This document shows positions 1 to 9,722 of a DNA stretch of 64,000 bases, piece after piece. Where the stretch lies: contig JAFLEF010000004.1 of assembly GCA_017309115.1 (NCBI GenBank), forward strand, positions 62,001-126,000. Reading direction: 5' to 3'. Numbering within the stretch: position 1 is the stretch's first letter; each line of letters starts with the position of its first letter. The translations under genes were made by a program, and so were the position numbers. The notes under the pieces were generated by a model. It was not told the DNA's origin. It made no database searches and saw only the letters and a program-made list of their open reading frames with translations. The DNA comes from Verrucomicrobiota bacterium (lineage in GTDB: Bacteria > Verrucomicrobiota > Verrucomicrobiia > Limisphaerales > UBA9464).

Positions 1-2
1 AA

Positions 3-1673
3 TGGGAGATCGTTCGCTTCGCCAAGGAGGGTTGCGGCGAGCGAGCACCCCTGGTCGAAAGTCCCCAAGGGAGCCATCCAGAACTCGATGACGAGCAACA
101 GCAGGCACTCCACCATCTCCTTCGTTCCACGAACACCGTCACCTTGTTTCGAGGAGGCGCCGGAACCGGGAAGAGCTTCGTTCTGCGACATCTGATTAAC
201 GAAGTGCAAACGACCGGGCGCCCCGTCGTCGTCTTGGCCCCCCAACGACAGCAAGTCGTGGAAATGGAGCAGGCCGGATTCCCTTCTCCCAGCACTGTCG
301 CCAGCTTCTTGCAGAAGTCGGAACTGGCGGAGGGAGCTCTGGTGGTAATCGACGAGGCGGGCCAGATCGGTGGTCGCCAGATGCTGGAGCTCTTCCAATT
401 CGCGGAACAGCACCACGCCCGAATCCTCCTTTCCGGTGACACTCGCCAGCATGGCCCCGTGGATGCCTCCGACGCCCTCGTCGCCATCGAGAAATACTCC
501 GGAATCCGCCCCATCGAACTGCACACCATCCGCCGACAGAACCCGTCCCTAGGTCGTGACGAACTCGAACGGCGAAAAATCCGGGACTACCGGAAGGCCG
601 TCGAAGCCGCCGCGAATGGGAAGCTGGCCGAATCATTCGCCCGCCTGGAGGCATCGGGCTCGGTCGTTTCATGTACCCTGGCCAACCAAGCCGACACCTT
701 ATCCGAAGAATACGTCCGGATCCGGCAACAGAACGCTTCGGCCGTCGTCGTCTCCCAGACCTGGGCGGAAGTCCATCGCCTCAACACCTCGATTCGGGAC
801 GCACTCAAGTCCAAAGGTCTCATTGGCAACTCAGATACGGTCGTCCAGTCGTTGGACAAACTCGACCTGACCAACGCCCAAAAGCGCGATGAACGGTTCT
901 ATCCATCCGACGCCATCCTCGTTTTCAACCAAACGGTGCGTGGCACCCCACCAGGAAAGACCGGCAAACTGGCCGGAATCGTTTCCAGCGGAGTTCTCGT
1001 CGAGGTCGATGGCCAGTTCATCACCGTCCAAAACCGCCTCCTGGACCGAATTACCGTCTGCCTACCCCGCCAAATCCCGATTGCCCACGGCGACCGTCTC
1101 CATTTGAAGGCCAACCGGGCACTGGCCTCTGACGCCAAAGTCACCAACGGCGAATTGGTCACGGTTAAGGCAGTGGAAGGAGACGGCCGGATCGAGCTGA
1201 CCGACGGCCGGATCCTAGACGCGACCTTCCGGGAATTCCAACCCGGCTACGCGATCACGTCCTACGGCTCCCAAGGCAAAACCGTGGACTATGTCCTATT
1301 CTCCGACTCCACCATAAAGGCCGCCACCAACGCCCAGCAATGGTACGTCAGCATCTCCCGCGGCCGCCGCGGCATCCGAATCTTCACCTCTGACAAGGAT
1401 CAGCTCCGCGAAAACCTCGTCCGCTCCGGCCACCGACCCTTAGCCCTCGATCTCGCTGGTGGTCTACCCCGCCCCGGCCACCGCGACGTCTGGCATCGCC
1501 TCCGCGGCTACCTCCTCCGTTTCGGCAAGGCCGCCGCCAACCGCTTCATCCGAATCAAATCCCTTCGCCGCCGACACAATCATCAACCACCCATCATCCA
1601 TGAACACAAAACTACCCGAATGCTGGGCGAGCGACCCAAACGCCCGCGGAGTCAGAATCGAAGTCTCCCCTGA
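3..1673 (+). CDS. MobF-family conjugative relaxase, C-terminal helicase part (5' truncated by window)
   Basis: The frame is open from the first codon of the window, so the true start and the N-terminal relaxase domain lie to the left; about 556 residues are visible. An 'LDDEQQQALHHLL' lead-in is followed by Walker A GGAGTGKS, Walker B LVVIDEAGQ, and the 'SGDTRQHGPV' motif, the order found in TraI/TrwC/TraA helicase domains. The C-terminal UvrD/RecD-like module ends with 'ITSYGSQGKTVD' and 'YVSISRGRRGIRIFT', both family hallmarks. The protein would unwind plasmid or ICE DNA after nicking at oriT. The last 74 bp overlap the next gene. It could also be a relaxase-derived RecD-like helicase without a nicking domain; only upstream sequence can tell. 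Confidence 0.85.
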   Translation, partial: WEIVRFAKEGCGERAPLVESPQGSHPELDDEQQQALHHLLRSTNTVTLFRGGAGTGKSFVLRHLINEVQTTGRPVVVLAPQRQQVVEMEQAGFPSPSTVASFLQKSELAEGALVVIDEAGQIGGRQMLELFQFAEQHHARILLSGDTRQHGPVDASDALVAIEKYSGIRPIELHTIRRQNPSLGRDELERRKIRDYRKAVEAAANGKLAESFARLEASGSVVSCTLANQADTLSEEYVRIRQQNASAVVVSQTWAEVHRLNTSIRDALKSKGLIGNSDTVVQSLDKLDLTNAQKRDERFYPSDAILVFNQTVRGTPPGKTGKLAGIVSSGVLVEVDGQFITVQNRLLDRITVCLPRQIPIAHGDRLHLKANRALASDAKVTNGELVTVKAVEGDGRIELTDGRILDATFREFQPGYAITSYGSQGKTVDYVLFSDSTIKAATNAQQWYVSISRGRRGIRIFTSDKDQLRENLVRSGHRPLALDLAGGLPRPGHRDVWHRLRGYLLRFGKAAANRFIRIKSLRRRHNHQPPIIHEHKTTRMLGERPKRPRSQNRSLP

Positions 1674-1950
1674 ACTCACCCTGCTCCTCCCCTTCGACCA
1701 GTTCCTCTACTCCGAACTCCACCAAACCGCAGAAAGCCAACGCTTCCACATGACCTTCGCCTCCCACGAAGTCACCATCACCGGAACCGGCCTGCATCGA
1801 ATCGAAGTCGCCCTTCAACGAATGCAGCTGTCGTACATCTCCGCCGTGCAATCCCGCTTCCTTCCCGTCGTCGCGAATGAACAGCCGGTAATTCGAAAGA
1901 TTGCCGTCACCGTGATGGAAAATACGGACTGCCCGAATGTGGCCAAATAG
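1600..1950 (+). CDS. small protein overlapping the relaxase gene, function unknown
   Basis: A 116-residue frame starting ATG at 1600 inside the end of the relaxase gene. Upstream of this ATG the frame encodes Ser/Pro/Ala-rich low-complexity sequence that is only the shadow of the relaxase, so the internal ATG is preferred. The protein is mixed alpha/beta in character, with no signal peptide, membrane segment or motif I recognise. Tight overlap with the relaxase suggests translational coupling and a shared role in the mobile element; that is inference. Confidence 0.55.
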   Translation: MNTKLPECWASDPNARGVRIEVSPELTLLLPFDQFLYSELHQTAESQRFHMTFASHEVTITGTGLHRIEVALQRMQLSYISAVQSRFLPVVANEQPVIRKIAVTVMENTDCPNVAK

Positions 1951-2044
1951 TGCCGTGCGGTTTGGAAGGCTCTAAAAGACAATCCAGTTGGTGTCGGGAT
2001 ACAGCGGATGCGGGATTCGTGATTCGTCAAGGGGAGCAAAAGCG

Positions 2045-2578
2045 TTAGGGATCGGGGGAGACCGGTAAGGTGAAGATAAATGTGGAGCCCTGACCGACGA
2101 TGCTTTCGACCCAGATTCGACCGCCGTGACTCTCGACAATTCGCCGCACAATCGCGAGCCCCAGGCCCGTGCTGGGCTCGCCGGCAGTACTGCGGACGCT
2201 TGCTTTACTAAAGGGCTTGAAGAGTCTGGCAAGATCCGCCGCAGGAATACCCTGGCCCTGATCCCTCACGGAAACTGTGACCGATTGTGGAGTGAATTCC
2301 GACCGGACAATCACGCGGGTGCCGGAATGAGAAAACTTAAGGGCGTTGCTGATGAGATTGTTAAGCACCTGCTCAATCTTGCCGGCGTCGAAAGTGAGTA
2401 CCGGCGCAGCGGGTGGGGCATTGAAGACTAGGTCGATTCTCTTCCGGGAGGCGAGTACGCGATTCAACGTCACATTGTGCTCAATCAGGCGGACGAGATC
2501 GGCAGGTTGGCGGTTAAGTTTCAACTCTCCGGATTCGATCGACGAGACATCGAGGAGATCGGAGACTAGATGGAGCAT
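2045..2578 (-). pseudogene. histidine kinase, ATPase half (downstream of in-frame TAG)
   Basis: The catalytic half of the kinase whose N-terminal half ends at 2582. Same frame, two codons after a TAG. It contains the end of the dimerisation helix ('VSDLLDVSSIESGEL'), then the N box 'QVLNNLISNALKF', G1 'VRDQGQGIP', F box and G2 'STGLGLAIVRRIV', ending 'GSTFIFTLP'. These are the complete HATPase_c signatures. With the preceding half it forms a normal-length kinase, so a single nonsense change (for example CAG to TAG) is the simplest explanation. An internal ATG at 2578 could in principle restart translation. Confidence 0.75.
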
Positions 2579-2581
2579 GAA

Positions 2582-3253
2582 CTAGCTCTGCTCCTTGATC
2601 GTGGCCACAAACTCGCGTTGGTCAGGAGTGAGAACCTCGGCGGCCTCAGTTTCCAAAAATTCGGAGTAAGTGAGAATGACCCCCAGTGGGGTGCGCAAAT
2701 CGTGAGCGGCCATCCCTAACAAGCGATTCTTCTGCTCGTTTAATTGCTCCAGCTCGGCATTCTTTTTGGCCAGCTCCCGTTGTAAATTGGCCATCTCGTT
2801 GTTCACGCGAGTCAACTCCTCATAAACGGCGTCGTCGCGTTCAAGGGCCTTTCCCACTGCGATGGAGAGGTCCTTCGACGTCGCCCGAATGAGGTTGGTC
2901 TGCTCGTTGTTGATCCGGATCAGTTGTTCATCGAGATCGCTCAGACCTAGACGAGAGCGCGCTGCCACAATCAGGTATCCGGAGCCCTCAATGAGGGCCC
3001 CGCCAAAGTGCAGTGGAAGAAGCACCCCATCGACCGGCACGGTGATTTCCCAATCATAGGCGGCGTCACGGGCATGCAGCTCTGCCAAAAAGGAACCGAG
3101 CTTCGCCTGAACGCCCGCATCCACCATCTCGCTAAGCGCCGCTCCTACCCTGACGCGATTCGAAATGCCTAAATCATCCCGCAAAATCCGCTGGACCGTG
3201 CCATTGGGTGCGCAGACGAGAACGATTCCGCGTTCTAAGTCAGTCGCGCTCAT
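2582..3253 (-). pseudogene. histidine kinase, sensor and phospho-acceptor half
   Basis: Starts at 3253 ('MSATDLERG'), overlapping the stop of the B12-binding gene by 4 bp (ATGA), so the two are translationally coupled. A PAS-like region (about residues 1-110) is followed by a coiled coil rich in Glu, Asn and Gln (about 120-175) and an H box 'GMAAHDLRTPLGV' with the phospho-acceptor His. The frame stops at TAG 2582-2584 and continues open into the ATPase half. No membrane segment is present, so this was a soluble kinase, probably taking its signal from the adjacent cobalamin-binding protein. As it stands the protein would lack the ATP-binding domain. Confidence 0.75.
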
Positions 3254-4326
3254 TCGCCACCTCCATCCACCAACCGATTGGCCAGGGCGATGGCTTGCTC
3301 TGCGTCGGGTGCGGAGCCGTCGGCGCCGATTTCCCTCCATAGTTCCCGATTCTTGACGAAGGGATAGCCACCCACCAAAATCTTCACTCGTCTGGCGGTC
3401 TGATGCTCGCGCACTGATTGAATCAATTCCTGGACCGCCTCGACATGGTAGGAAATCGTGGCTGAAACGGCGAGCACATCGGCGCGCTGTTCGATGACGC
3501 TTGCGACGACCCCGGCATGGGGCGTATTCGCGCCCAGGTAAAAGGTGCTCCAACCATCCATCTCGAAAAAGTCCGCCACCATTCTGACGCCTATTTCATG
3601 CAGATCGCCCGATACGCAGGTAGCAACCAGGGTTCGTCCATTTTTCGCCGAGGCGAAGATGTGCGGGTAGAGCTGCGACATAATGAGTTGGGTGGCTGCT
3701 GAGCAATAATGTTCCTGCGCCACCGAAATTTGATTGAGCTGCCAGAGACGGCCAATCTCATATTGGGCGGGCTGGAAGACGTGCAGGTAAATCTCTTTTA
3801 CCGATGTGCCCGCGGCGACCGCGGCCAGAATGAGTCGACTTGCGAGATGCCGTTCGCCGCGGCGCAGCGACTCCAGATATTGGTGAGCCAGCGGGGAGAG
3901 CGGTTCGCCTTCGTGGAGGAAGGTGGGCATGTCGTTGGGCATTTCCGGCAGCGCCAGTAGGGCGGCGGTTACGAATCCAGCGGCCAGGGTGCCGTCTTCC
4001 ACTGGCAATCGAGCGCGCAACACTTCGGCCAGACATTCCAGCTTGGTGGCCAGCTCTGTGCCGATCACGTGGCGGTGAACCAACACCACTCTCGCCCAAG
4101 CGATGTAGTCGATGAAGAGCGCCTGATTGTTGAGCGCGACTGCCTGAGCCAGGTATGACAAGTGGGATCCGGCATCCTGAAGCGACATTTCGCGATCGAT
4201 TCGGCCAGGACACTGCTCCAATTCCGACTGTCGAGCGTATTCCCTATCCACCAAGTCTGCGGCAAGTTCCGTACGCCGCTTGAGGATTGCTTCGCTGACC
4301 TGGTGATGAGTTGAAAAGCCGGGCAT
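3250..4326 (-). CDS. cobalamin (B12)-binding sensor protein
   Basis: 358 residues. About residues 150-235 form the helical B12-binding-2 cap ('YEIGRLWQLNQISVAQEHY'), and about 240-350 the Rossmann-like B12-binding fold. The signature D-x-H-x-x-G is present as 'GDLHEIG', with 'SATISYH' and 'ILVGGYPF' at the expected later positions (S-x-T and GG motifs). The His would be the lower axial ligand of cobalt. The N-terminal ~140 residues are helical and unassigned; there is no DNA-binding domain, unlike CarH. The gene overlaps the downstream histidine kinase, and in such pairs the B12 protein is the sensory input, often for light or for the cofactor itself. Function as a methyltransferase corrinoid subunit is less likely with a kinase partner. 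Confidence 0.85.
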   Translation of the reverse strand: MPGFSTHHQVSEAILKRRTELAADLVDREYARQSELEQCPGRIDREMSLQDAGSHLSYLAQAVALNNQALFIDYIAWARVVLVHRHVIGTELATKLECLAEVLRARLPVEDGTLAAGFVTAALLALPEMPNDMPTFLHEGEPLSPLAHQYLESLRRGERHLASRLILAAVAAGTSVKEIYLHVFQPAQYEIGRLWQLNQISVAQEHYCSAATQLIMSQLYPHIFASAKNGRTLVATCVSGDLHEIGVRMVADFFEMDGWSTFYLGANTPHAGVVASVIEQRADVLAVSATISYHVEAVQELIQSVREHQTARRVKILVGGYPFVKNRELWREIGADGSAPDAEQAIALANRLVDGGGE

Positions 4327-4574
4327 ACCAAATATTTAGCGCCTCCGCGCGAGTAAGTGCGGCATTTTGGTCTCAGGCTTCACGCCTTCGAAGGATTCCC
4401 TGCACGCCGCAGGGTCCAATTGGTTGGGTCCCAATAGTTGACATAACGTTTTCACCGAATTGGGGTTTTGGCGGAAGGTAGTCGCGCCTTCGGCGAATAG
4501 CTTGCAAAATCGCCACCATTCAAATCCCGACCAATCTTGGCCGTCCGAGGGCAACGACAGCAAACACGCTGTCA

Positions 4575-5612
4575 TCAAGGATTGGGACGAACATTCCTCC
4601 TTCGCCATACCGTGGGCGAGACGCCTTCCCACTCCTGGAAGGCACGAAAGAATGAGTTGGTATCTTCGTAACCCAGCAAAAAGGCGACTTCGTTGAATTC
4701 GACGGCTGCCTGCTGGAGATAGTCGTGCGCTAGCTCTCGTCGAACGTCCTCCAGCAGTTCTTAAAAGGTGACCTTCGATTCGGAAAGGCGACGTTGAAGT
4801 GTGCGGACGCTCAGGCTGAGTTCTTGAGCGACATCCTGTATCGTCGGCCGCTTCCCCGCCAGGGAGCGCCGCAGGGTTTGCTTCACCAGTTCGCCCGCAT
4901 CCCTGCGCGTGTTCCGGGAGTTCAGTTCAGAATCCAACTGCGCCGCGATCAACGTCACCAGTTCCTCGTTGTGGGTTACAAACGGGCGGTCGAGATCGTC
5001 GCTGCGAAACACCAGCGCATTGCGGTCCGCTTTGAACCGAACCAGGCAGCCGAAGTGGCCTTCAAGCAGCTCGCGATGCTTTGTCGGCCGGATCAGGTCC
5101 AAGCGCAGCGGCACGATCTCGCTGTCGGAACCCCGTCGTGCCACGTTCAGAATCCACGAAAGCCCCACATCCACCATGATGTCCGGCTCGGTTTCCTTCG
5201 CTTCGAGAAAGAAGAATTCCACCGAAGTTTCCTGCTCCTTCCTTTGGACGCGGATTTCCTCCGGACACGTCAGCTGTTTGTAACGGGCGAGCCGTTGGAG
5301 GGCGTCGCCGAAGGATCGGCTGCAAACACCGGCGATCGCCAGGGGATGGCTGCGCTCGAATCGCAACTCCGTGCCCAGCCTGAGCCCGAAACCCGGTTCC
5401 GGACTCATTTCCTCGACGGCCCGCCAAAGGGCGAAGATTTCAGCCGTCGTGACGTAGATCTTGTCCTGCTCGAAGAGATTGGCGGGCAATCCCGAGCGGC
5501 GAAGCAGTGCCGCCACAGGTATCTTCTCCTGCGCAAACCGGCGTGCCCATCCTTGGGTGATGCGGAATCGATCTGGCATCGGTGGATTGCGCTGCTTTCG
5601 CAAATCGGTCAC
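4575..5612 (-). pseudogene. AraC-family transcriptional regulator with in-frame TAA
   Basis: The reading frame from 5612 (alternative start MPDRF at 5579) encodes an AraC regulator of the type with an N-terminal 'Arabinose_bd'-like domain. The first recognition helix-turn-helix ('TIQDVAQELSLSVRTLQRRL') is intact, but a TAA at 4761-4763 stops the frame just after 'ESKVTF'. The same frame then continues for 61 codons and encodes the rest of the HTH, including 'EVAFLLGYEDTNSFFRAF' and 'WEGVSPTVWR', ending at TGA 4575. CAA to TAA would explain it (family consensus there is usually TFQ). Total 345 codons is the normal length. The truncated product would lack the second HTH. Confidence 0.85.
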
Positions 5613-7311
5613 TTCGCCTTCACGTCGTAACAGAAGAGCGTGTCCTGGTCGCGGATGTAGAGTTTTCCGTTGGCGACCACCGGGTGCGCCCAGGCCGGCT
5701 TGTCCGTGCGCTCGGGTTGCGTGAACCGTCCACGCTCAAGGTATTCCTTTCGGCTGGGTTCGATCAGGACTACCGGGCCTTCCTCGGTGCGGTAGTAGAT
5801 GCGGCCGTCGGCGAAGGCGACAGAGCCCTTGGTCACGCGGCGCTTGTCCGAATCCTTTTCGTTCCAGAGGACCTCGCCCGTCTTAAAGTCGAGACAAGCC
5901 AGGTAGCCGCCGCCGTTCCCGCCGTTGGCACCGAACAGCGCATCATCGTGCAGGATCACGCCGCCGTGATGGTTTTCCATGTTCTTCGAGAACCAGGCTT
6001 CCTCGGCGGTGAACTCGCCGTTACCGCCCTTAGACAGACGCGCCAACCCACCGCCCGCGCCATAGGCCGAGGCCGCGAAGACTTGGCCGTCGTGAAAGAT
6101 CGGCGTGGAAATGTTGAGCTTCATGCCGTTGGCGGGCTTGTCGTAGCGCCAGAGCAATTTGCCATCGGCGGCGGAAACCCCGGCAACCGTAGTCGCCAGG
6201 AACTGCACGTATTGGCGTTGACCTCCGAAGTCGATCGCGATGGCGGACGAATAGGCGGCCCCGGTCTCCTGCGGCCCGAAATGCTTCATGCCGACTTCGT
6301 CCTCCGTCAGTTTGGAGTCGCGGTTTCCATCGATCTTCCGGAGCGCCACGGTGGCGTTCTTGATTTCGGCCGCGTCGAGAGTGCCATTCCCGTTGGAATC
6401 CACCGCGGAGTGGGCCTTCATCATGCGGATTGCGCCGCCGCGGCGACGTCCTTGTCCGCCACCAGCCGGGGCTGGGGCGGACACCTCGTCATCGGTGAGG
6501 CTGCCATCCTTGTTCTGTCGAAGGACTCAAGGACAGACGGTGCGGTGGCGAGTTCCTCGGTTGAGATCGTCTTGTCGTGGTCCTTGTCGAGGGTGGAGAG
6601 CACGAGGTCAGTCTCGATCACGTTCGGCCGGTTCTCAGGCTTGGCCGGAGCCGCCTGACCGGCCTTCTCGGGCACGAAGTTCTTCCAGATCACTTCGCCG
6701 GTGAGTTTGTTCAGCGCGACCATCGTCGTCTCGGTTCCACCTGCTGTTCCGATCACCTTGTCGCCGTCCACGAGGGGCGACTCCCGGTAACTCCACATCG
6801 GCATCCGTCCGCCGAAATCCGCCATCAGGCTCCGCTGCCAAAGCACCTTGCCGTCGCTCGCTTGAAGGCAGGCCAAGTTGCCGGCGAGCCCCATGACATA
6901 AAGGCGATCTCCGTCGACCGTTGGCGTGGCGCTCGGACCCTCCTTGGATTGATGCCAGCTCGTCGTATAGGCCGGACCAACACGCACAGCCCAGAGTTCC
7001 TTGCCGTCCTTCTCCGAAAGAGCCCAGACCACCTCGTCCTCGCCCCGATGGCTCATCCCGTAGATGCGTCCGTTGGCAATCGAGGGTGTGCTGTCACCAC
7101 CGCCAAGAGCTTTGGACTTCCAGGCAAGCGGAGGGCCATCCTTGGGCCATTCCTTGAGCAAGCCGGTTTCCTTGGAATGGGCTGTGCGCTCCGATCCTTG
7201 CCACTGGGGCCAATCAAACTCTCCGCAAAGGGCTGATTGTGAGGAAATTACAACCACCCCGGTGAGGGCGATGGAGTGTGTCCGAGATCTGGTTTCGAGA
7301 AGAGGATGCAT
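5609..7311 (-). pseudogene. exported PQQ-type beta-propeller protein with EF-hands, frameshifted
   Basis: An N-terminal segment (7311 down to about 6517) begins with a hydrophobic export signal and 'WPQWQGSERTAHS', the opening of verrucomicrobial/planctomycetal PQQ-like propellers, followed by blades such as 'DGKELW', 'DGKVLWQRSL' and 'TGEVIWKNF'. A loop holds four EF-hand-like units (for example 'DKDHDKTISTEEL', '[10 protein letters not shown]', '[12 protein letters not shown]'). The reading frame shifts inside the second EF-hand near 6517; restoring one base joins it to the second half, which carries the remaining blades to '[14 protein letters not shown]'. Likely periplasmic. Its stop overlaps the AraC start. 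The shift may be real decay or a sequencing error. Confidence 0.8.
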
Positions 7312-7491
7312 CGGTAGTCTTGACCGGTGCGACCACTAGCGGATTACGCCAATTTACTTGCAAAAGACGCCAACATGAATCTGTTACCTTGTTGTAGTGG
7401 ATGCATTCCTCCGCGGAATGCCCGTTGGAGTCCGTGGTGGTTTAGGGACTGAAGTGCGAATAACTTTCCCTCTATTTCTGCCTGCCCATTC

Positions 7492-7917
7492 TTAAGTCGA
7501 CTCGTCACTTAATCTCCCGAATGCGGTAAAATATTTCAGGGGCGGGGGGAAAGGATCCGAGAAGAACTGGCCGGGATTGCCAATGGCATCGGTCGCAAAG
7601 GGAGTCCAGTTCTTCAAATCAGTCGTGCGCTCCACGGCAAATTGCGCTGGGGTCGCCCCGGTGACCCTCAAGCTCGCGTGACCTGTTGCCGTCTGACGCG
7701 GCAAAGGCTGCGCTTCCCGTTCATGCCAGCAAGCCAACCCCAGCGACTCGACATCTCCGGTCACCGGCTGTTCGGGCGCCAGATAGGATGCGCTGGCGAG
7801 ATGGTTCCTACACACGAAAATCCCGTCGATGTTCCGCTGGGCGACTGCCGGACGATGTCCGCGGGCCCGGGTTTTCATGCCGCTCCGCCAGACCGCCGGT
7901 GAAAACTCCTGCACCAA
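7492..7917 (-). pseudogene. remnant of a large exported protein C-terminus
   Basis: Only the last ~60 residues look coding: 'FAVERTTDLKNWTPFATD' followed by a 'GQFFSDP' segment and an aromatic ending is a beta-rich C-terminal module common at the end of large verrucomicrobial secreted proteins. The upstream part of the frame has no recognisable fold, and a neighbouring frame ('DQTLKFYQEFGVPK', about 7925-7975) may be another piece of a gene. I read this as a decayed 3' end. Confidence 0.4.
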
Positions 7918-8244
7918 GGACGCTTTAGGAACGCCGAATTCCTGATAGAACTTGAGGGTTTGATCGGCGATGGCCCGGGCGGAGTGCCAATGCTAGAATC
8001 GTTTGAGTTTCGAATAGATTGTTCCGTGCGTTCGAGGTGTTGAGGGCGAAGCAGTTCTTTGACAACCCTTACGAAACAATCCTCCGGTGGAATGGCCGTA
8101 TGTCAAAATCTCGGGCGTTTTCGGCACGGATGGAAGTCTGTTTAGGAGAGGACCAAGAAAACATCCTCACTAGTTTGACAATAAGTGAACAAGGCGGACC
8201 AGTAGGTAGCTGCAATCTCGCGGCAAAAACAAATTACGAATCTG
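7918..8244. other. intergenic stretch
   Basis: Apart from a possible gene fragment at its left end and the leader of the fasciclin gene at its right end (AT-rich from about 8150), I see no gene, RNA or repeat. Confidence 0.4.
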
Positions 8245-8721
8245 ATGAAAACAAAATGGATCTCTTCGATCGTCTTGGCTGCCGTTGCAACGCTAGGGGC
8301 CGTCAATGCCGCCCCCGAAAACATCGTAGTTGTGGCCGTCGGTGCCGGTCAGTTCAACACGCTGGTGGCCGCCGTTAAAGCCGCCGAGTTGGTGGAAGTT
8401 CTGAGTGGCCCCGGACCATTTACAGTGTTCGCGCCGACCGATGAGGCATTCAAGAAACTTCCTGCCGGGACGGTGGAATCCCTCCTGCTTCCGGAGAACA
8501 AGGAAAAACTAGTGGCGATTCTAAAGTACCACGTCGTTTCGGGCAAGGTCATGGCCGCGGACGTGAAGCCGGGCAATGTTAAAACTGTCCAGGGCAGCGA
8601 ACTCATGGTCAAGGTGGCCGACGGCAAGGTCACCGTGGACGGGGCCAATGTCGTGAAAACGGACATCATGGCCAGCAACGGCGTGATCCACGTCATTGAT
8701 GCGGTGGTGCTGCCGAAGTAA
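8245..8721 (+). CDS. exported fasciclin (FAS1) domain protein
   Basis: 158 residues: a signal peptide (about 1-22, '[18 protein letters not shown]') and a single FAS1 domain. The diagnostic H1 and H2 boxes are present: '[17 protein letters not shown]' and the terminal '[14 protein letters not shown]', with 'YHVVSGKV' between them. The family mediates adhesion or is a periplasmic stress-associated protein; substrate unknown. It is monocistronic, with a strong terminator 20 bp downstream, and is one of the few intact genes in the left 9 kb. Confidence 0.92.
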   Translation: MKTKWISSIVLAAVATLGAVNAAPENIVVVAVGAGQFNTLVAAVKAAELVEVLSGPGPFTVFAPTDEAFKKLPAGTVESLLLPENKEKLVAILKYHVVSGKVMAADVKPGNVKTVQGSELMVKVADGKVTVDGANVVKTDIMASNGVIHVIDAVVLPK

Positions 8722-8740
8722 TTTCTTAGAGCGGGCTTCA

Positions 8741-8770
8741 AAGGCCCCGGTCCCACGGACCGGGGCCTTT
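8741..8770 (+). terminator. rho-independent terminator after fasciclin gene
   Basis: A near-perfect GC-rich stem (AAGGCCCCGGTC paired with GACCGGGGCCTT) with a short CCAC-type loop is followed by a T-run, 20 bp past the stop codon. Because both arms are flanked by A and T runs it could act on both strands. Confidence 0.88.
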
Positions 8771-8789
8771 TCGTTCGGCTATGGTCTCC

Positions 8790-8975
8790 CACAAACGCTT
8801 GTCCCGCGGCGGGCCGAAGCCTACTGAGAGATACCAATAGGTGCCACGAACGTGACAGTGGCCGAGGTACTCGCTGAGTTAGGCCAAATGGGCTTCCACG
8901 TTCACCCCTATCCGATACTACAGCAGAATCCTCTGGACGGCGAAGAAGAGGCACAGATCGTGAATTCGCGGTCCT
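8790..8975 (-). pseudogene. tyrosine recombinase (phage-type integrase) catalytic remnant
   Basis: Reading the minus strand gives 'RIHDLCLFFAVQRILL', a stop, 'YRIGVNVEAHLA', a stop, then 'LSEYLGHCHVRGTYWYLSV'. This follows the HDLRHxFA...LGHxxxxxTxxY order of integrase C-terminal domains, in one frame with two nonsense codons and a degraded HDLRH box. No N-terminal half is visible. It is a fossil of an earlier mobile element. Confidence 0.6.
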
Positions 8976-9071
8976 ACGCAGTCCCCGGGGGCGTCGCCAC
9001 CCAAGCTGGCAGGCCACCGATACGAACCAACTGTGGGCCGGGGCATGGATAGGGACATTGGCGCAACTCGT

Positions 9072-9722
9072 TCAGCGGGGCGCAGGAACCATTGTTTCCA
9101 GAAGCTTCAAAACATCATCCAAGGGAATCCGCAACCCTCCAAATTGGCGGGCGACTTCCCCTTCCCGGTTGAGCACCGTGATGAGATTGGAGTGAGAAAA
9201 CTGTCCTCGGCCGTCCTTCTGATAATTGACCCCCAATAGAGCGGCCAATTCACGGACATCATCAGGCTGCCCGGTCAGCAGAGTCCAATGGGTGTTGCCG
9301 AGGTGTTGAGTCTGCCGGAACTTCGCGAGCGTCAAGGCGTCGTCCCGCTCGGTGTCGAAGCTTACAAGCAGAAAATCTACTTGGTCTTTCAGGGCGACGG
9401 GCAAGGAAGATTCGAGACGCCGCAGTTCATTAACCAGGATCGGGCAGGCATATTCACATTGAGTAAAAAACATGGCGACGATCTGGGGCCGACCCCGTAA
9501 CACCTCGAGCCGGATGTTTGTCTGAACATCGGAAATCCAACGAGACTCAAGTAAGTACAGTGAGGTATCGGTCACCGGCCCTCCGGGGAGGAACTTCCGG
9601 CAACAGGGCGGAAGACTGTTGGTGTCCCCCGGCTCGCTTCCGGCGGCGGGCTCGGAACCGAGCGTGAGACTAAAAAGAGCGAGCATCAGAGCAGGAAGTA
9701 GTGGTGCGAAAGAGGTTTTCAT
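9072..9722 (-). CDS. SCO1/SenC-type copper chaperone-like thioredoxin fold protein
   Basis: 216 residues from ATG 9722, which overlaps the nirV stop by 4 bp; the longer upstream frame is only the nirV shadow. A signal peptide (about 1-25) precedes the SCO fold. The Cu-binding C-x-x-x-C is present as 'CEYACP', and the distal His as 'GQFSHSNLITVL'. SCO proteins deliver copper to cuproenzymes such as cytochrome oxidase CuA; as the third gene of a nirK-nirV-sco unit it may support loading of NirK copper sites, which is inference. Acts in the periplasm. Confidence 0.85.
   Translation of the reverse strand: MKTSFAPLLPALMLALFSLTLGSEPAAGSEPGDTNSLPPCCRKFLPGGPVTDTSLYLLESRWISDVQTNIRLEVLRGRPQIVAMFFTQCEYACPILVNELRRLESSLPVALKDQVDFLLVSFDTERDDALTLAKFRQTQHLGNTHWTLLTGQPDDVRELAALLGVNYQKDGRGQFSHSNLITVLNREGEVARQFGGLRIPLDDVLKLLETMVPAPR

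Noticed and set aside
2582..2584. TAG as pyrrolysine or another recoded codon
   Set aside because: TAA and TGA interruptions occur in the same window, and most genes use all three stops normally.
4336..4632. 98-codon minus frame downstream of AraC
   Set aside because: Overlaps the true 3' end of the AraC gene in another frame; no motif.
8852..9052. 66-codon plus frame
   Set aside because: Lies antisense to the tyrosine-recombinase remnant and has no recognisable feature.
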